A DNA stretch of 64,000 nucleotides. Origin: Diospyros lotus (lineage: Eukaryota; Streptophyta; Magnoliopsida; Ericales; Ebenaceae). The stretch is from positions 44,968,044 to 45,032,043 of the forward strand of contig NC_068341.1 in assembly GCF_014633365.1 (NCBI RefSeq), given 5' to 3'. The position numbers and the translations under genes are program-made. Position 1 is the first letter of the stretch. Every line of letters starts with the position of its first letter. Below are positions 1-10,526 of the stretch, piece by piece. The notes beneath the pieces were generated by a model, which was not told the DNA's origin, did not search any database, and saw only the letters and a program-made list of their open reading frames with translations.

Positions 1-382
1 GTGGTTCTTGAACTCCAAATCATCTAGGTAAGGTTGATAGCATAGTTGTGGATGGTGAATTTGTTGGCTACTTTTAGGTTCTAAAGACCCATCTTCAACA
101 ATAAGTGATTGTTTATTTATTATTTTAATTATTTTTGCTTGGTGAGACACATGAGAACAACGAGCCCACCCTAGGATAAGAAAAGACTAAGAGAGCCAGA
201 TTGGGGACACTGAGATGAACTCAAGCCAAACTATTTAAGGAGCATGTTGAAGAACCTAACCACCAAGCCCGGCGAAAAAGGCACAAGCCAGAACAAATCA
301 GAAACCTAATGACCCAACAACCAAAATTAGCTGTCAATCAAGACGCATGGATACAAAACCAAATAGACAACCAAGATCTAGG
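1..382. other. Unassigned DNA, no gene seen
   Basis: No open frame, splice pattern or repeat terminus is recognisable in this leading stretch. It ends where an LTR begins at 383. It could belong to the long TOL intron or to an older repeat. Confidence 0.4.
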
Positions 383-706
383 TGTCACAACCCAAAAATA
401 TAATAGTAATTATATATTATATGTAATTCTTTTTTGTTGTACATTCCTGTTGTAGCTGTACCTTTCAGTTGTACTATAACTGAAAGATAGAACAGCCTAT
501 AAATAGGCTAAACCAGTTAGAGAGTTGATATTGTTGAATGATCATAGAAATCTGTCTCTCAACTTCTCTAATCTCTCTCCCAATTCTCTTTGTGCTCTTT
601 CTCTCACGGTTCTTTCTGCTCTAATTCTCCCTTCTTTTCTGTTCTATCTCCCCCGATTTCTTCCAAATTCCATTCTAAACCCTAGGTCAAATCTAGGTTC
701 ATGACA
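383..706 (+). repeat. LTR of a gypsy-like retroelement (5' LTR or lone LTR)
   Basis: The 324-bp block starts TGTCA and ends TGACA, the inverted termini expected of an LTR. It has a promoter-like stretch (CTATAAATAGG at about 498) followed by a CT-rich leader. Directly after it lies a primer-binding site, so this is the upstream LTR of a plus-strand element. No matching downstream LTR was found in the window, so the element is truncated. Its layout (TATA box, CT-rich leader, CCCTAGG near the end) resembles the minus-strand gag-only element at 12371-15282, but they are not close copies. Confidence 0.7.
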
Positions 707-707
707 A

Positions 708-721
708 TTGGTATCAAAGCC
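708..721 (+). other. Primer-binding site (initiator Met tRNA)
   Basis: TTGGTATCAAAGCC lies one base after the LTR end. It is close to TGGTATCAGAGC, the complement of the plant initiator-Met tRNA 3' end, with one change. It fixes the strand of the element as plus. Confidence 0.7.
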
Positions 722-1390
722 GGTTGATTCTCAGCTGTGAATTTCAGCAATCCTTAGCAAGATTCTTAGCAATTGAATTTAGGTTTTGAAGGAAACACGC
801 AACAAGGCAATTCTCGACTGTGAGTCGGGTGATCTTCAGGCAGTTTCAATGACAGAATTTAGGCAAATTCAGTCATCTCTAATCTCAGTGCCGATCAATT
901 TAGGGGGCGGTATCGCATCAAATCATATCACAGGAAACGGTTTCAGATCAGATCGATTTCCTTGAGGCAGTGATTGAGGCAGATTCAGGTTGCTAAATTC
1001 AGATTTTGAGACAAAGCAGAGCAAGATCTAGGAGAGCATTGGAAGGTGGTATCAACAAGCTGCAATAGAACTGATCGTATCCTCAAGAGACTGCAACAGA
1101 GCCAACCGAGTATTGATCCAGGTGAGCAGAGACAAATTCAGGTTTGTTAAATCCAGATCTAGGTGAGGACTAGAATCAGTTTCAGAGGCAGTTCTTGGAT
1201 CCTTTTCTTAGGTAAATCCAGATCGTATCCTTCCTTTGCTTTTTCCCTTGGATCCTTTTCTTCCCTTGCTTTCTTCCTTACTTTTAGCTTTACGTGGTCC
1301 TTCCTTCTTCCCTTTATATAGTCCTTCAACCCCAAATCTCCAAGATCTCACTTAGTTCTTAAGTTAGCCATTTTCTCTACCCTAGTAATT
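722..1390 (+). mobile_element. Internal remnant of the LTR element at 383, non-coding
   Basis: This stretch follows the primer site and should be the untranslated leader of the element. It has repeated phrases such as CAGATCGTATCC and CTTGGATCCTTTTCTT, and no gag or pol frame. The right limit is a guess, placed where the composition changes. No second LTR is present in the window. Confidence 0.35.
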
Positions 1391-2851
1391 ATGACAAGCT
1401 TTGAAATTTCTTCATTTAATTCGTTCTTTCAAAGGAAGCCTTCCATTCTTCCAATCCAATGCTTCCAAATGCCCCTCATGTGGCCTTCAAGATAAATCTC
1501 TTTATCTACTTCTTTTGGTAAGCCAATACAACCCTTCCAAGTTTTATTACTTTTGACTTTAAGGGTGAATCTAATTATTACCATCATAAAGCTTTAGGAC
1601 TTTAGGAAAAATTCTCCAATCCCAACTCTCCAACTCAAGTCTTCTTAGATAAGTATTCATCATTACAAATATTTCTATTTGTTGGAACGTTTCGCGTTCC
1701 ATGTATGTTTGGTGTGCCAGGAGCTAAGGAAGTGAGCGAGGCAAACGGGAAAAAATCTGTGGATGTTTAAATATTTTTTTTGTCGTTTTATGTAATCCTA
1801 TTTCAGAAGTGTTGTAATTATTTGGAGATTGTACTTTTTTTTTCTTATGTTAGACTTTAACTCTGTCCCATTGAAAGGTTTGTGCATATTTAGCTTGTAT
1901 GGGAACCCTACAAACATTTTGGTAGGTTCGATCCATTGTTTTCGCTACTTAGGGTTTCCAAACACCTCTTGGGCAATTAGGTGTAAACCTACCATGTTAC
2001 TTGAGACGAGGAAGTGTTACAGCAAGTCTCTCGAACCAGTTTACTCAAGAGGGCTCCGTTGAACAGCCCAAATTTTCAAATACCCAAGCCACCCCTACTT
2101 AAAGGTAATAGACCATATCATGAACCACAAGATTAACTTGCACTCATCATCACCCAATTGAAAAAGATTGTCCTAAGTTCTCTAGGAATTATCCACGCAC
2201 TCATGAATCATAAACAAACACCAGTAAGTGGGAACATTAACCAAGTTGCTCTTAATGAATGTTAGGCCTATTGGCTACCACTTTCTACTGTTCAAAAAAT
2301 AACAGATCACCTGTCCACAACAACTTAACAGCCACCCTTTTCATTGAGGCCCATTCCAAGAAATAAATCATAACTTCACGAGAACAATGCACAAACCGCA
2401 ATCCCTTTCCATCAACAGCTCAAACTATATTTACTCCATTTCTCGTAATAAAGTTCGTAATACTCAATACCTGAAAAAACAAAGTTATACTATTCGGAGC
2501 ATTGATAAAATGTTTTGGAATATGACAAGCCCGTTCTTCTATGATAGGCTTTCTTACCCTTTTCCATAACAGCTTTCCCCCATTTCACTCCATGTAATTT
2601 ATTTTTGGGCATGCATGACATCCCATGGTCCAGAGTAACAAAAATAATGAGTAAGAAGTGGGGAATCAACAGAGAGTCCAACAGCAATGCTAGAAAGTGA
2701 TATCAAAATATATTGACACAGTGATTACAAGAGCGAAGAAAAGTCAAACAAGAAATTATTGTGAAACGACTTTCACCTTGCCAAATGAAATGATGTTACA
2801 CTATTATGGATCCAAAAAGGGGTATTTAGTTACATTTGTCCTCTGTATTTA
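1391..2851. other. Unassigned DNA between two retroelements
   Basis: Only short open frames occur, and none reads like a known protein. I looked on the minus strand for the next TOL exon (the VHS-domain continuation) and did not see it. A small palindrome, GGAACG-TTTCG-CGTTCC, sits near 1684. The last five bases (ATTTA, 2847-2851) are the left half of the target duplication of the CRM-like element that follows. Confidence 0.4.
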
Positions 2852-2939
2852 TGACGCAGCGTGTAGCGCGCGTGTGAAAGAACACACCAAAATAAACCCT
2901 TGAAAAAACAAACTTCAATAGTCGAAGCTTGACTTTCAA
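2852..2939 (-). repeat. 3' LTR of the CRM-like element, distal piece
   Basis: This matches the first part (plus-strand sense) of the 5' LTR at 9852 onward, including GACGCAGCGTGTA and ACACACCAAAATAAA. It stops at 2939 because a LINE is inserted. The last 17 bases (2923-2939) are one copy of the LINE target duplication. Confidence 0.8.
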
Positions 2940-2988
2940 AACAACAACATATCCAACATTTATCCCACTATGTGGGGTCGACTACATG

Positions 2989-3607
2989 TGTTATATCTAG
3001 GGTTGCTGGAACTAATTTCTTGGATAGAAATTCTACCACACTTACTCTCACACACTCACGGATTTGATCTAAGGAACGGATTTAATAGAATCAACAGAAA
3101 ATAAAATAGAAAACAGAATTAAACCAAACAAGAAACACAAACCACACATCCACAAGAACATCAAGATTATGCTGGTTCATGCCATGTGAATGGCACTACA
3201 TCCAGCCTCTAAGATCCTCCCGAGAGCAATCTTTATTTCCAGAAAATGATCAGTACAGTAGCGGCCCTTCTCTCCCTTCTATTCCCGAGCGCCCCAATTG
3301 TTTTCCCCTAAGATTACAAAGCTAACAGCCCTAGCCTTTCTCTCAGAAACAATCAGCACTCGTTACAAACAGAAAAATGAGAACTCTCTCTCCATTTGCT
3401 ACCCCTTACCCTCTATTTATAATAGTGGGTGGATGTCCCAATGAATATTATAGATATTTACAGTTTAACCCCCAAACTATAACTAATTACAATTTAGGTT
3501 ACAACTTCTATCTAAAATTTTCAAAAGGAACTCTAGCAAACTGACATCATTCACTGCTACTGCCATCATCTTCTTCTTATACCATATACTCGAGACAACC
3601 TTTAACA
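2989..3607. repeat. Solo LTR nested in the LINE tail
   Basis: A 619-bp block starts TGTTA and ends TAACA. It is flanked by ACATG on both sides (2984-2988 and 3608-3612), a perfect five-base target duplication. Removing it restores the usual RTE tail. The phrase around 3170-3210, a CTGGTTCATGCC box followed by CTACATCCAGCC, recurs in the copia LTRs elsewhere in the window, so this is probably a copia-type LTR on the minus strand. No internal region remains: it formed by LTR-LTR recombination. Confidence 0.85.
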
Positions 3608-3612
3608 ACATG

Positions 3613-4908
3613 AATTCTAGACTTCCATGTATTTCTGTCTTTTATCATATCTTCATTTAGGTCCATACACTTCATATCAAACTTTAATGTCTCTCTCAAA
3701 ATTTTCTTGGATTTGCCTCTACCTCTTTTTTTGACCAATTGTTCCATTTCATCAACTCTCCTCATAGGAGCGTCTCTTGGTCTCCTTTTCACATGACCAA
3801 ATCACCTTAGTCTAGTCTCTCTCATCTTCTCCTCGATTGGCACTACTCCTACCTTATTACGAATAACTTCATTTCTAATTTTATCTTTTCTTGTATGGCC
3901 GCACATCCATGTTAACATCCTCATCTCCGTTACGCTTATCTTTTGCTCATGCTGGCATTTAACTGCCCAACATTCTGAACCATACAACAAGACTGGTCTT
4001 ATAGCTGTCCTATAGAATTTTCCTTTCAGTTTTTATGGGATTTTACCATCACATAACACCCCCAATGCATTTCTCCATTTTATTCCACCTATCTTTATTT
4101 TATGTGTGACATCGTCATGAATTTCTCCATCTTTTTGAATCACTGATCCCAAATATCGAAAATGGTCTTTTCTTTGTAAAATTTGGTCTTCTACTTTTAT
4201 TATAACATCCTCCACTTTTACATTCTTACTAAATTTACATTCCATATATTCTGTTTTCTTTCTACTTAATTTAAATCCTTTAGATTCTAAATTGTTTCTC
4301 CACAACTCAAGCTTAGTGTTCACTCTTTCTTTTGTTTCATCCACCAACACTATGTCGTCTACAAATAGCATACACCATGGCACCTCTGTCTGAATATCTT
4401 TAGTGAGTTCATCCATTACTAGAGCAAATAAGTATGGACTTAGTGCAGAACCTTGATACAGTTTTATTGTAATTTTAAACGGTTCAGTATCCCCTCTGCA
4501 TGTTCTGACCCTTGTCTCTGCACCGTGATACATGTCCTTAAGGGCTTGTATATAGGCTATTCGGACTCATTTCTTCTCTAAAACCCTCCATAATACTTCT
4601 CTAGGGACCCTATCATAGGCATTTTCTAGATCTATAAACACCATATGTAGGTCCTTCTGATGATCTCGATACCTTTCCATTAGGCGCCTCAATAGGTATA
4701 TAACTTCCATTGTTGACCTAGCAAACATGAAACCAAACTGATTTTCCAAGACCTCTGTTTCTTTTCTGAGCCTCTGCTCTATTACTCTCTCCCAGAGTTT
4801 CATGGTATGGCTCATTAACTTAATTCCTCTGTAATTTTCACAATTTTGAACATCTCCTTTGTTCTTGTATATAGGAACTAAAGTACTCTTCCTCCACTCA
4901 TCTGGCAT
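3613..4908 (-). pseudogene. LINE reverse transcriptase remnant (RTE type)
   Basis: Read on the minus strand from 4908, frames in pieces encode a non-LTR reverse transcriptase: [19 protein letters not shown], then NYRGI, then [13 protein letters not shown], then after a break LSPYLFALVMDEL and the catalytic FVDDIVLV motif (4350-4380), and the C-terminal MCGHTRKDKIRNE / VGVVPIEEKMRETRLRWFGH region. The breaks are near 4540-4560, 3995-4030 and 3795. The final codons are cut by the solo LTR at 3607. The RT would act in target-primed reverse transcription; this copy cannot encode a whole enzyme. Confidence 0.85.
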
Positions 4909-4978
4909 CTTTTTTTATTTAAGAATCGCGTTAAATAATTTCATTAGCCAGGAGATGCCCTATTCTCTCATGCATTTC

Positions 4979-5336
4979 CGAAGCTTGGCCTTCAAGAAGA
5001 CACAAAAACAAGACTGCTAAGAAAACCCAAATAGATTGCTGAAATTTGATTGAGAAAAATTTAATTACAAACTCTAGATCCTAGGCATATTTATAGTATT
5101 TGGTGAATCCAAATCCATCTAATATTTGTAAACAAAATCTAACTAGAATCGTAATAGAAATAAATCCTAATCAAACATGAAATAAAATCTTAAATCAAGT
5201 AGAAACATGAAGTAGAATCCTAAATCAAGTAGAATCCTAAAACATATAAAGTATTAAAAAATTGTTCTGGTGTTACTATTCCGGCGTGGTCGGCTCGACC
5301 TTGGCTTGGGCCGAGTCTTGATCATTGTCCGCATCA
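4979..5336 (-). repeat. 3' LTR of the CRM-like element, proximal piece
   Basis: From 4979 the sequence resumes the LTR, aligning to 9930-10255 of the 5' LTR (TTCAAGAAGAC, CTAATATTTGTAAACAAAATC, ATTCCGGCGTGGT). It ends at CCGCATCA, 5336. The element's polypurine tract, AAGTGGAGATGAA on the minus strand, abuts it at 5337-5349. A short extra repeat (AGAAACATGAAGTAGAATCC, near 5200) makes it slightly longer than the matching part of the 5' LTR. The first 17 bases are the second copy of the LINE target duplication. Confidence 0.85.
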
Positions 5337-8300
5337 TTCATCTCCACTTGAGAAGAATTCGTCCTCGAATTATAATCCGGGTATGATAGCTCAACATTTG
5401 GCAAATACAAAGAAAGATCAACAACATTGAATGTTTTGAAAATACCCATATGATTAGACAAATCCACAACATAAGCATTATCATTGATCTTCTTTGTAAT
5501 CTTGTAAGGACCATTTTTCTTTGGCTTGAGCTTGTTCTGCTTCCCTGTTGGAATCCATTCCTTCTTCAAGAATATCATGACTTCATCTCCAACTGCAAAT
5601 ACCTTGTGCTTCTTATACTTGTCAGTTGCTGCCTTGTACTTCTTATTCGCCTTGTGCAACTTTTGTCTGACATCTTCTTGAACTACTTGAACGTGCTCGG
5701 CTAAGTCACTAGCTACAACACTAAAACGTGGTACCTTTGGCAATTTTACCAAATCCAATGCATGATTAGGAACTTTCATGTATACGATGGAGAATGGTGA
5801 TCTTCCTGTTGAGCTATGCACGGCATTGTTGTAGGCAAATTCCGCTTGAGCAATGACTAGGTCCTATTGTCTTGGCTTGTCTTTGCAAACACTGCGAATC
5901 AGATTTCCCAATGTACGATTCACCACCTCAATCTGTCCATCAGTCTGGGATGTGTTGTGCTACTGAAATTCAAAGATAAATCGAACATCCTCCACAAGGT
6001 AATCTAGAAGTGACTCAAGAACCTTGTATCACGATCTGAAGTAATAGTTTTAGGGACTCCATATAGTCGAACAATCTCCTTGAAAAACAATTTGGTTGTA
6101 GCTACTGCATTTGTCGTCTTCTTGCATGGAAGAAAATGCGCCATCTTGGAAAACCTGTCAACCACTATAAAAACAGAATCCATACCTCTTTGGGTTCGCG
6201 ATAGACCCAACACGAAGTCCATAGACAAATCATCCCAAATAGCATTGGGAACAGGCAATGGCATGTAGAGACTGGTGTTAGAAGATTACCCCTTAGCTGT
6301 TTGACATATATAACATCTCGCCACAATAATAGAAACATCTCTCCTTGCTCTTAGCCAATAATACATTCCCATAACAGCTTCAATAGTCTTGTCTCTACCA
6401 AGATGCCCTACTAAACCACCACCATGCAAATCCCGAATAATTTTCTCACGAAGGGATGTGCAAGGGATGCACAACTGATTTCCCTTCATGAGAAACTCAT
6501 CATGCACATAGAAATCTCCTGACGATTACTGAGACATGCATTGTTCCCACACGTGTTTGAAATCATCGTCTATCGCATATAATTCTTTCAAGTACTCAAA
6601 CCCAACAATCTCAACACTAAGGGTCTAGATCAAATCCACACGCCTACTCAAAGCATCCGCCATTCGATTATGTTGTCCCGACTTATGCACAATTTGATAT
6701 GGAAATTTATCAATAAAAGCAGACCATCTAGCATGCATATCATTCATCAATTGCCTTTGACTACTCAAGTACTTAAGAGCTTGGTGATCCGTGTAAAAAA
6801 CAAATTCTTTGGCAATCAAGTAATGTTCTCATATCTTAAGAGCCCTCACCACTGCATAAAACTCCTTATCATAAGTAGACCACTTTCTTCTGGCTTCACA
6901 CAATTTCTTACTGAAAATTGCAATTGGTCTCTTCTCTTGGGACAACACAGCACCTATACCCACTCCACTCGCATCACACTCAACTTCAAACAACTTGGCA
7001 AAGCTAAGACAAGAGCAGTACATAATTTCTCTTTTATCAAGGCGTAACTTTGCTCTTGTTCTTCATCCCAATAGAACTTTCATTTCTTTAAACACTCAGT
7101 AATTGGAGCCACAATACTACTAAAGTGTTTGATAAACCGCCTAAAGAAAGTTGCTAACCCATTGAAACTCCGCACATCACTGGCATTTTTAGGGGTTGCC
7201 CACCCTCTAATAGCTCGCACATTTTCCTCAGTTACCTTTATGCCCTCTTTGCTTATAACAAAGCCCAAGAACAACAAGCTTTCACTCATAAAAGTACACT
7301 TCTTCAAATTAGCATAAAGTTTGTTTTCCCTCAACACACTCAATGCCCCAAATATGCCCCACATGCTCATCAATAAACTTAGTGTATACCAAAGTATCAT
7401 CAAAATACATCATAACGAATTTACCAATGAAATGGCGTAATACTTGATTCAATAGTCTCATGAAAGTGCTCGGTGCATTGGTTAGTTCAAAGGGCGTGAC
7501 TAACCACTCAAACAACCCATCTCTCGTCTTGAAAGTTGTCTTCCACTCATCTCTAGGTCGAATTCTAATTTGATGATAACCATTTATGAGATCAATTTTG
7601 GTAAAAATCACAGCCCCATCAAGTTGATCAAGCATGTTGTCGAGCCTAGGAATTGGAAACTTGTACCCAATAGTAATCTTGTTAATGGCTCTACTGTCAA
7701 CACACATCCTCCAACTCCTATCTTTCTTTGGTGTCAATAATGCTAGCACTGCACATGGACTCATGCTAGTTTGAATGTGCCATTTTCTCAACAATTCCTC
7801 TACCTGCTCACGCAAAATCTCCTTCTCTCTAGGACTCATCCTGTAGCGTGGTAAGTTAGGCAAGCTAGCACCATGAATCAAGTCAATATGGTGTTGAATA
7901 TCCCTCATAGGAGGTAGCTCATTAGGTAACTCCTCAGGAACCACATCGTGAAATTCCTCCAACAATCCTTGCACCTCCATTGGAATTTGATTAACCTTCA
8001 GTGGCTCACTCACGCTCTCTCCCTTAACAACCAATAAGTGAACCTCTCGAGTATCCTTACACTCCCTCACAAACTTAGTGTGCTTATGTGTAATGGTAAG
8101 AAAATTTCGCCCCTCTACTTTAGAAGCTTTGGTTTGGTTCTTTTCCACTATGGGTAACAAAGTATAGCGCACACCTTCTTTCTCAAGCTTATATGTGTTC
8201 TTCCTACCCGAGTACTTAGTATCCACATCAAATTGCCAAGGCCTCCCAAATAAAATATGGCAAGCATCCATATCAACAATATCACAATAGACTTCGCCGG

Positions 8301-8472
8301 AGCACTTACCAATAGAGAAAGGCACCCTACAGCGTTCATCCACATGTATGCCACCAACTTCTTTGATCCATCCAATCATGTAAGGGCTTGGATGTTTTTC
8401 AGAAGTTAACTGCATCTTTGCCACCACGTCTCTTCCTATGATGTTCTCCTGACTTCCACTATCAATAATCAA
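5276..8472 (-). pseudogene. CRM-like pol: protease, RT, RNase H, integrase
   Basis: Minus-strand pol in pieces. Protease starts at 8472 with IIDSGSQENIIG (the DSG catalytic triad). RT follows (SPCAVLALLTPKK, RMCVDSRAINKI, FTKIDLINGYHQIR, active-site [10 protein letters not shown] near 7390-7420). After a frame change at about 7310-7400, the RNase H part has [15 protein letters not shown] and ends ADALSRR (6640). Integrase has H-H-C-C residues at 6286-6507, then SMDFVLGL and SDRDTRF (catalytic Asp residues, 6004-6264), and a C-terminal piece 5276-5821. Frames are broken near 7030-7080, 6820, 6510-6620, 6270 and 5830-6000. The last 20 or so codons lie inside the 3' LTR, a habit of CRM elements. 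Confidence 0.85.
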
Positions 8473-8679
8473 CTCAAAAGATTTTTCCTTTCACTGTACA
8501 CCTCATGCGAAAAAGCTTATGCCGTTGAGTAGTATCTTCATTCTTTTGAGATAGCATTAACTTCCTCACGACACAGATATACTCCCCATGTCCATAATCT
8601 TCTTCGTCGTCCTCCCCATCAAGCCCGAAATATACTTCCTCTTCAATAACATCTTCTTCCTCCTTTTCTACAATGTTAA

Positions 8680-9819
8680 CTGTTTTCCTCCTTGGGCAAT
8701 CACTAGATCGATGCCCAACCTCATTGCACTTGAAACACTTTAAAAAATAGACTTCGCATAAGGATTAGGGGATTTTGAAAGATTAGAAGTAGAATCTCGA
8801 ATGTTTCCCCCTGTTGTAGCCTTGTCAGGGTTGATTGTATGAGGTGGATTTGAGGGTTGCGCTCCCTGAACTGACTTACCTTTTTCAAAAGCTGTTTGTT
8901 TATTTTCATCCCCACTATACCGACGATAGTTGTCATTGCGGACTCTCTCACTCAACATTAACTCGGCCTTTAAAGCTAAGTTTCTTGCTTCTTGCACACT
9001 CAGAACCATCTAAACCCCAATTTTATCACGAATGGCAGACTTCAATCTATTCAAATAACGAGCTGCTTGTTGATTGTCACTTTCAGACAATTGGTTTCTC
9101 TCCACTAATTGCAGAAACTCAGAGGCATATTCATTCACATTCTTCATTCCCTGTGCACATCTTTGATAAGGTTCAAACATGTATTGTTCATAATCAGAGA
9201 GTAAAAACCTACCTCTTAACAGCTGCTTCATTCGTCTCCATGTCTGAACTGGTTGTCGACCTTCCCTCAATCTTGTCTCTCTCAATCACTCCCACCAAAC
9301 AGATGCACCGCCCTTCAATTTGTAAGCCACTAACTTTACTTGTCGTTCATCTGGGATCTCCATGTATTTGAAAAAACGGTCAACCTCAATGATCCAATCC
9401 AGGAACCCCTCAATATCAAGATCTCCACTAAAGGTAGGAATATCAACTTTTAGTTTATACTCATCGTTGCCCCAATGTTTGTGTTGATGCGCATTCCTCC
9501 TGCCCCCTCTACCACCAGGGTTAGCTATTGCGCGATCAAGATCATCCTCTTCATTGCTATCTTCAACCACTGGTCTTCTAGGATTGACAAGGACATGATT
9601 AATGGGTGGTCTCCCCACTCCGGCTTGATTCGCCCCATTATTCAGGTTCCTGTCATCATCAACTCGTAGTAGGGCGCCCAATTGGTTGTTAATTTGCTCC
9701 AATCGCTGCTGGATAGTACGAGTTACTTCCCGTTGTTCTTCGATTGCTCTCCAAATTGCGGACAACCCCTGATCACCGTCACGAGACTGGTTGCTACCGT
9801 TACCTTCAAGATTGGCCAT
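8680..9819 (-). pseudogene. CRM-like gag with zinc knuckle
   Basis: Gag starts at 9819 (MANLEGNGSN), 17 bases after the primer site. It has a glutamine-rich coiled stretch (EEQREVTRTIQQRLEQI), the gag core (KVDIPTFSGDLDIEGFLDWI, VKLVAYKLKGGASVWW), then an in-frame stop at about 9286. The frame goes on as TWRRMKQLLRGRFL and LQLVERNQLSES (9010-9285), a second stop, and a third piece (9009 down to about 8740). Past that, the minus strand reads CFKCNEVGHRSSDCPRR near 8690-8735, a CCHC zinc knuckle. It would form the capsid; three stops disable it. Confidence 0.85.
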
Positions 9820-9835
9820 CTGATTGGTTGATGAA

Positions 9836-9849
9836 CCGCTCTAATACCA
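9836..9849 (-). other. Primer-binding site of the CRM-like element
   Basis: On the minus strand TGGTATTAGAGCGG, the initiator-Met tRNA complement with one change, lies two bases inside the 5' LTR. It fixes the element's strand. Confidence 0.8.
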
Positions 9850-9851
9850 CC

Positions 9852-10255
9852 AGACGCAGCGTGTAACACGTGTGTAAAAAAACACACCAAAATAAATTCT
9901 TAAAAGAGCAAACTTCAATGGCCAAAATTTGGCTTTCAAGAAGACGCAAAAACAAGACTGTTTTGCTAAGAAAACCCAAATAGGTTGCTGAAATTTGATT
10001 GAGAAAAACTTGATTACAAATTCTAAATCCTAGGAATATTTATAGTATTTGGCTAATCCAAATCCAGCTAATATTTGTAAACAAAATCCAACTAGAATCC
10101 TAATAGAAATAAATCCTAATCAAACATGAAATAGAATCCTAAATCAAGTAGAATCCTAAAACATATGAAGTATTAAAATATTGTTCCGGTGCTACTATTC
10201 CGGCGTGGTTGGCTCAGCCTTGGCTTGGGCCGGGCCTTGATCAATGTCCGCATCA
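9852..10255 (-). repeat. 5' LTR of the CRM-like element
   Basis: This 404-bp LTR is uninterrupted and lets the split 3' LTR be recognised. It begins TGATGCGG at 10255 on the minus strand. Its 3' end reads GCGTCT where the other copy has GCGTCA, so the terminal base has mutated. The two LTRs differ at many places by eye, so the insertion is not recent. Confidence 0.85.
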
Positions 10256-10412
10256 ATCTAGATCATATAGCATGCACATCTTCCATAAAGAGCAAAGATA
10301 TTAACATTGTCTAAAAGAGATAATATAGTGACAGTATTGATCAACAAAAACTACACGGGATGTACCATTCACATTATATCTGAAACATTTAACAGTGATA
10401 AGTTGGGTGTAC

Positions 10413-10513
10413 CTTTGATCATGTGATACCAATTCACAAATTTCAATGTTTTTTGTCCAATCCATTTCAGTTAGCTTTTCACTGGTTGCAGAATTGACAA
10501 GCTCAGCTGCCAT
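10413..10513 (-). CDS. TOL: TOM1-like (TOL) protein, first coding exon
   Basis: The minus strand encodes [19 protein letters not shown] then [14 protein letters not shown], 33 residues plus two bases of codon 34. This is the N-terminal helix of a VHS domain as in plant TOM1-like proteins (TOL5 type, from memory): ubiquitin-binding ESCRT-0 substitutes that sort membrane proteins at endosomes. The exon ends CAAAG before GTACACC, a good donor, and the split codon would give Arg, which fits the family. The ATG is preceded by a possible acceptor, TTGATCCAG at 10527-10535. The next exon (family wording QAKDVIKAIKKRLGSKN) was not found to the left, so it lies beyond position 1 or is lost. Confidence 0.7.
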
Positions 10514-10526
10514 TTTTGTCTTATTT

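Larger units (their letters stand above)
2940..4978 (-). mobile_element. RTE-clade LINE, 5'-truncated, inserted in the CRM 3' LTR
   Basis: The LINE reads on the minus strand. Its 3' end (plus-strand left end, AACAACAACATATCC and a TATCCCACTATGTGGGGTCG box) is the TTG-repeat tail known from plant RTE elements. Upstream lie reverse transcriptase remnants. It is flanked by about 17-base duplications, CGAAGCTTGACTTTCAA (2923-2939) and CGAAGCTTGGCCTTCAA (4979-4995), differing at two positions. The length without the nested solo LTR is about 1.4 kb, so the endonuclease region is missing. Confidence 0.85.
2852..10255 (-). mobile_element. CRM-like Ty3/gypsy retrotransposon, degenerate, minus strand
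   Basis: A gypsy element read right to left: 5' LTR 9852-10255, primer site 9836-9849, gag 8680-9819, pol 5276-8472, and a 3' LTR ending at 2852. The termini are TGATGCGG at the 5' end and GCGTCA at the 3' end. The flanks ATTTA (2847-2851) and ATCTA (10256-10260) look like a five-base target duplication with one change. The RT and integrase wording, and a final frame running into the LTR, fit the CRM clade of chromoviruses from memory; a phylogeny would decide. The 3' LTR is split by a LINE. Pol and gag both carry stops, so the copy is dead. Confidence 0.85.
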
